A stretch of 64,000 bases of DNA. Source: Neckera pumila. Lineage: Eukaryota > Streptophyta > Bryopsida > Hypnales > Neckeraceae. A model generated the notes under the pieces. It was not told where the DNA came from. It saw only the letters and a program-made list of their open reading frames with translations, and searched no databases. Where the stretch lies: assembly GCA_963969595.1 (NCBI GenBank), contig OZ018410.1:36747413-36811412 (forward strand), written 5' to 3'. Position 1 is the stretch's first letter. Each line of letters starts with the position of its first letter. Below are positions 59,045 to 64,000 of the stretch, piece after piece. A program made the translations under genes and the position numbers.

Positions 59045-59976
59045 TTAACCCCTAAAAGCCCAAGGCCTTTTTTCTACCAAAAAACACCCCAAACTACCAT
59101 TTTTTTAGCAAAGAGTGAAAAAAAATTAAAAATGTTTTTTTTTGCACATCTAACCGTAGGATCTTACACCTAACTAGTATGAGAATGTGTGGAAAAATTT
59201 CAGAATTTTTGACCGCACAGATTGCAAGACATCTATGTTTAAAGTGAAAAAAACAAATTTTTCAGCACATTGTGGGACTGGATTTTTTGACTTTGAACAT
59301 TTTTAACATAAAATTTTTACACTACAAGTTTTGAGCTTTAAATTTTTAAAGTGGAGAATTGAGTTGAAAATCTACACAAAAAAAAGAAATACAAAAAAAC
59401 TTACTTTTCATTATTGAAAAAATTGTTAAGAAGAAGTAGCTACAAGATAGAAAGAAAATCTAAAATATTCATATATTTTAGATGGAATTAAAATGCACTA
59501 ATCCTAATGGTCAGATTGTTCTAGCAAATAAACTTAACCATGCAAAAAAAAAAATTTGAAAATTTTGAAAAATTGCATTTAGAAATGAATCCTACAAGTT
59601 ATTTTTTTCAAAACGATGCTCTAATTGCCCAAAAAACAAGAATGTCCATAACTTTCTCATAACAAATCCAAATGAAATGAATCAAAGCTTTTTAGATAGA
59701 CAAAAATATAATATATGAGGAAAAAAAACACTAAAAAAAAATAAAAGTAAAATGTGCAAATTTTTTTTGCTGCCCGCCGTCCCCTATTTTGAGCTTATTT
59801 GGTCATAACTTTTGTTTCCGTGCATCAATTGTGAAAAAAATTATATTCCCATGAAGCTAATCAGTTTTTCTACCTCCCAAAAAAGTTTCAAAAAATCAAG
59901 AGAAAATTTCAGCCTGTAGGTACCTGCCCGAAAACGCATTTGTCCCCCGAAGGGACAACGGGCTTTTAGGGGTTAA
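59045..59976. mobile_element. TTAA-flanked inverted-repeat element (932 bp) with a readable empty site
   Basis: Left end TTAACCCCTAAAAGCCCAAG; right end complement TTAACCCCTAAAAGCCCGTT. Flanks are GATCAAT|TTAA...TTAA|TCCATGCA. The neighbouring array unit at about 58726-58745 reads CGATTTAATCCACGCACATT, the same site with one TTAA and no insert. Interior closely matches 23779-24698. No transposase frame. Confidence 0.9.
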
Positions 59977-60029
59977 TCCATGCATACATTTAGTCTCATC
60001 TTCCTAGAATATAGGCTGACAAAAAGGAT

Positions 60030-60642
60030 AGAAGATATGGTTTGGTAGGAGTAGGCACAACTTCATGGTCATACTGTTCTTGTTTTCATATTGAACAATC
60101 AAATCATCCATCAACTACTTTTTAGCCTTAGCTTCCTTCAAGAGTTAAGTCATTGCATAGAAAGAAGCCAGAAGTGGGAATAACTCTATTCCATAAGGTA
60201 GTCGATCCATTTCCGATTAGCCACCCATTTTTGTTAGTTAGGTTGTTATATTTCTGATGAGCTGTGGTTTAGGTGAGCTTATACAAAGTAGTCTTGAACA
60301 ATAAAGCAACACAAATGTTGGGGTAGTGTACATCAAAACCATTGAATGATCACAAGATGTACATTGAAAGCTACAATTGTAACTGACATTGAAGCATTGT
60401 TGATTTTGTAACCAACCTATAGTTGAAAATAAGGTGACCTATATACCAATAATAGGTTGAATGTAATCTTCATGAAAAAATTCATGATAATTTTGTTTTT
60501 GAGGAAAAAATGTACAAAAATATGAAATCCTTATGAAGTCTATTTCTCTAAATAGAGAAAGTTTTTCCCTGACCATACCCATCACAACAGAATGAACAGA
60601 TATGTTGAGTTGCTTAAGAGATCAGGAATGGGTCGTCTACCT
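60030..60642. repeat. Inverted duplicate of 52662-53280, including an AGGTAG-type MITE at 60196-60642
   Basis: Complement of 53118-53280 appears at about 60030-60195, and the MITE itself at 60196-60642 (ends AGGTAGTCGATCCATTTCC and complement AGGTAGACGACCCATTCC, TA outside). So both the MITE and its flank are shared, meaning the MITE travelled inside a larger duplicated segment. Confidence 0.7.
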
Positions 60643-60655
60643 TAATCTTGTCATA

Positions 60656-61084
60656 AGGTAGACCAGCCTAATTCCGTCTCCAACCCATTTTCGCCACCCT
60701 GTTTTTGGCCCCATTTCCACCCATTCCACCATCCAAATCTGTCCAGAAGTGAACCAATTCTATCTGGAAATCTGACAAAATCAGTGCATTTATGTCATTT
60801 AGGGTAATGTGGCAATAGCTGATTGGTGAATACCTAGATGCTTATAGGGACATAAGAAGGTGGTTATGGGTTGTTATTAGGGCGTTTATGACCCTAGTCA
60901 TGAACGCTTGAGTAAAACACTTCAAAAATTCACAGAAATTACAATTTTGATCAGAAAATTATAATTTCACTTGGGTTTGATTCATGAAACATGCGCACAC
61001 CTCTGAAAAATATATATGTCTCTCATGAAATTAGCCCCAAGATAGTCAAATTGCAAATCAGGGTGGTAATAGGTTGATCTACCT
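60656..61084. mobile_element. TA-flanked AGGTAG-type MITE (429 bp)
   Basis: Left end AGGTAGACCAGCCTAATTCC; right end complement AGGTAGATCAACCTATTACC; TA outside both; it starts only 13 bp after the previous MITE ends. The interior has CCACCC/GGGTGG inside the arms. Non-coding. Confidence 0.75.
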
Positions 61085-61310
61085 TAATAGAGTTACAGAG
61101 GATGTCATATGGAAGCAGTCAGTAGTCAGAACTTACTTTCAACGTGCTTGAAACGTTTCTTTGGCAGCTTCCGAGCAAAATCGATGAAACTTCGGGAATG
61201 GAAACGAGATTGAAATTCATTAATGAAAGTCGGTGTGATGGAAATTTCAAGAAAAAAATTGAAATTAATCAAATGAAAACTTGATGAAATTTTCACAAAT
61301 GAAATTCACT

Positions 61311-61535
61311 TGAAAGTTTGGAGATAAAAATGAACTGAAAGTTTGGAGATAAAAATGAAATGAAAGTTTGGAGATAAAAATGAAATGAAAGTTTGGAGAT
61401 AAAAATGAAATGAAAGTTTGGAGATAAAAATGAAATGAAAGTTTGGAGATAAAAATGAAATGAAAGTTTGGAGATAAAAATGAACTGAAAGTTTGGAGAT
61501 GAAAATGAAATGAAAGTTTGGAATTGGAAATGAAA
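61311..61535. repeat. 25-bp minisatellite, nine units
   Basis: TGAAAGTTTGGAGATAAAAA starts at 61311 and every 25 bp to 61511, nearly perfect in seven units. Shorter 'gaaatgaaatt' variants continue on both sides to about 61860. The 181-codon minus frame over it exists only because the unit has no stop in any frame. Confidence 0.95.
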
Positions 61536-62479
61536 TGAAATTTCAAAAGTGAAGAAAATTGCATCACTTCACTGGGATTTCGCAGATGAATTGTAAAGAA
61601 ACGAATAGAAAGTAGAATTTCACTGGTAAGTTGATCGAGATTCCACAGCAGAGTAGGAAATGAAATTGCACTAAAAATAGGTGAAATGAAACATTTCAAA
61701 CACAAAGGAACGAAAATTTCACAAAGAATTTTTTCTTGGTACGTTGAAAGTGAACTAAAGAGAAGGAGAAATGAAATTTGACAAACAGGAAGGATATGAC
61801 ACTGAAACACATAAAGAGTATTTCACACATAGAAAAACGAAAACGAAATTGAACTAATGAAGAACGAAACTCCAGAAACTCTGAACGAATATACAGAACA
61901 ATGCATGGAAATCGAAATTGAGAAACGACAATAAAATGAGGATTTGGCTCTTGATTCTTGAAATTGATGTACCAAAGTGATCTCTCCAGTAAGCTGTATT
62001 AACAGATATCTCTGAATAAAAGCACACTGTCTCCTACAATTGGTTAAAATGCTTAAAAAATAGTATCCTCTGAAGTTGTTCACCTTATTCGACAGCGGCA
62101 TCATTAGGATGAAACGACAGCTACAGCAACATTTAAAGCAGGGGTACCAATTAATTTCTTCGAGTAGTCCGGTCCCCCCAAAATGAAGTGAACCCTGCAT
62201 TTGATTAATTCAGTGGGAATGAGTGAGGCAGCCTATTGATGCTTCCCACTTGAGAGGGTATATCGGATCTTCCTTCCTGAGAGGGGAAAAAAATTAAGCC
62301 CAGGCCATCAGCAGGATCGTAGAGAAAGATCGACAAAACGTTCTGTGATGTGATGTACCCACTTTTGAGGTACCTTTGTGCTGGAGCCTAGAATTAAATG
62401 AGAGTACTCAACGCCACGTATATCTTCGGAGCTAGAACCGAGGCAGCCAGCCAGCGGGAATTGCAGTTGATGGTCGCCG
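61536..62479. other. 3' flank / UTR of the ALMT-like gene
   Basis: Downstream of the minus-strand stop. GC becomes genic from about 62200. The 125-codon minus frame (61823-62200) has no motif. Confidence 0.45.
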
Positions 62480-63819
62480 TCATGAATCGGTAGTCACCTT
62501 TTCTAAGTGTTGAGGAGTTCGCCTACTAGACTCCGCGTTGGACTCTCTCCTAGACTGATGATTGCCATCCCCAGTAAAGCCCGCTTTCTCGCTCAAGTTG
62601 TTGACGCAATTCACCAACAAGTTCAACTTGGCCGCAAATTCTACCAGAGTACATACAAACTGAACTAATGACAAAACTGCAATTCCTCCTGGAACGGGCA
62701 CCAGTAATTGTCGACTGCTGGGTTTTCGACTGATCCGATCAGTCAGAGAGCCCTGGCGGGAAGGGGGCGGTATTATGGGGTCCATGTAAGCGAGCTCCAC
62801 TGAAGCCCGGTGCCTCTCTTGTATGTCGGAAGGTGTGCTTTGAAGAAGGCCTGAAAAAATACGCAAGGCTTGGACCTTATTAGATCATTCAATGCAGATG
62901 CTTTCGCTTCAGAAAAAAATGAGTGAAAGCAACAACATGGCCAGAAACATCATCCTGGGAACAACATCTATCACTGTACTTGGCATCCAGGCACAATCTT
63001 TTTTCCGAATCCATTTGAGTCAAAGCTTGTGTCACTCGAGACCAACATGTTCATTTGCCAAGTGAACTTGCAGATTGCCTTCACTGTCTATTTGCAAGCT
63101 CTAGTCACAAAGCCATGATCGATTCCTGAGTTATAGAATAGGCAAAAAAAGCGAAGTTGATCAAAGTGCCAGCTGAGAAACTTACTGCGCTCTGGCGTCA
63201 CACGGCTTTGATGACCGTATGAGTCCGTGTGCAGATAACCGTCGTCAAATGACTCCTCCATATGCATGATTGGAAAAGAGAACTCCACGGATTCATCGTC
63301 CTCTGTTGAAGGTCGCTTTCCTTCTGCTGATTCGGCAGCTACACGAATCAAAAACCGCAGAGTGGAATCAATTACGACGCAAACATCATTTACTTCACCG
63401 GACTATGAACAAATAAAACCATATCATTCATTTGGGAAAGAGTTGATGAAAGGTACCTGCAGAACCCCTCGCTTTGCTGCTCGACATGCTGGCCCTTGCT
63501 CTCTCATCGTCTTCATCCAAAAAAGTCTCCACCCACCTGTTCAGAGCGCAAGGTTTGAAGTTAGCCCGTAACAAAACTAGGCACACAAATCAGTTTGTGA
63601 TTATGAAAACGGAAGATCTGATTGCATGTGGGGAGCCTGGTGGTTCCATCACACAAATAATGAATACCTGTCTGTCTCAGGAGAAGGGGTTATCAGCGAC
63701 ATAGCCTTCTCCTGCAGCTCTTTCTGCAGATCCAAGGCTGCGGCTTCCACAGCACTGATGTATGGCCGAAGATTCACCACTTTCATCTCTGATACACTCT
63801 CTCCCATAGCTTCTAATAC
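62480..63819 (-). CDS. Aluminium-activated malate transporter (ALMT)-like anion channel, C-terminal part
   Basis: Four phase-consistent minus-strand exons: 63668-63819, 63457-63536, 63186-63338 and 62480-62850 (stop 62480-62482), about 251 residues. The first reads VLEAMGESVSEMKVVNLRPY and AVEAAALDLQKELQEKAMSL, the helical cytosolic region after the membrane domain. The last holds LVQFVCTLVEFAAKLNLL then CVNNLSEKAGF, which closely resembles the ALMT helix before the C-terminus. Between them is an acidic, Ser-rich linker (FLDEDDERARASMSSSK; MEESFDDGYLHTDSYG). The membrane domain lies beyond the window end. The family carries malate and other anions across plasma membrane or tonoplast. A generic FUSC-family protein is the alternative. 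Confidence 0.7.
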
Positions 63820-64000
63820 CTGATCAATTCATGGTTCGAGCAGAATTCGTTAATAACGAACATTGATACCACTCGTGTTTTATGCGTCAATATCCAAATT
63901 CCAAATTGAGAAAATAAAAAAGGCCAAACTCTCCGAAGTGGATTCAGATGAACCCATATAACATCCGCACTTGCCATCTCATTTCTTTCGCATGATGTAC
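63820..64000 (-). other. Probable intron of the ALMT-like gene
   Basis: Upstream of the acceptor at 63820-63821. A short open stretch at the window edge could be an exon, but no ALMT motif is visible. Confidence 0.4.

Noticed and set aside
13626..59976. CCCTAAA/TTTAGGG words (plant telomere motif) at many places
   Set aside because: They occur singly within TTAACCCCTAAAGG element ends, never as tandem arrays, so they are transposon termini and not interstitial telomeres.
61265..61810. 181-codon minus-strand frame (FHFYLQTF repeats)
   Set aside because: Produced by a stop-free 25-bp minisatellite read in three frames.
1..64000. CRISPR array, operons, rRNA or tRNA genes
   Set aside because: Gene structure is eukaryotic with introns; no spaced short direct repeats of CRISPR type and no tRNA cloverleaf or rRNA core was recognised by eye.

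Overview
The window looks like nuclear DNA of a land plant. It holds parts or all of five spliced protein genes with plant-type products (rhomboid-like protease, type I inositol-polyphosphate 5-phosphatase, OSCA-type stress-gated cation channel, an acidic/serine-rich protein of unknown family, and an ALMT-type anion channel). Introns are GT-AG with one GC-AG case. The genes are islands of moderate to high GC in a very AT-rich background full of small non-coding DNA transposons. Nothing fixes the species; the style fits a bryophyte, lycophyte or other non-flowering plant, but that is inference.

Layout. 1-589: last two exons of a rhomboid-like protease (+). 1958-5125: 5-phosphatase gene (-), convergent with it, ten coding exons worked out, possible extra 3' exon at 1113-1319. 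5126-7011: its upstream region. 7012-40290: about 33 kb of AT-rich repeat DNA with no complete gene. It holds two of three Helitron-like elements, many TTAA-flanked inverted-repeat elements, TA-flanked MITEs, a fold-back element, minisatellites, a decayed hAT transposase (17227-18539), a zinc-knuckle gag-like fragment and an orphan exon-like segment. The third Helitron-like copy is at 38416-38965. 40290-46006: tandemly repeated upstream DNA, then the six-exon OSCA-like channel gene (+) with repeat-filled intron 1. 46720-50630: two direct repeats bracketing a two-exon gene of unknown family (+) whose 5' part seems frameshifted. 51856-54249 and 56800-61535: a second repeat district with nested TTAA elements, TA-flanked MITEs, a 52-bp and a 25-bp minisatellite and a roughly 220-bp tandem array. 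62480-64000: 3' half of an ALMT-like gene (-).

The most notable result is a family of non-coding elements (about 0.3-1.4 kb) with ends like TTAACCCCTAAAGGxCC. One copy (59045-59976) sits in a tandem array whose neighbouring unit keeps the empty site with a single TTAA, so TTAA target-site duplication can be read from the window itself. Another copy (23779-24698) is inserted at a TTAA inside the terminal repeat of an older relative. TTAA duplication with ends starting CCC is the piggyBac hallmark, which is unexpected in a plant. No transposase for it is encoded here. The genes themselves are unrelated housekeeping, signalling and transport loci with no sign of acting as a cluster.
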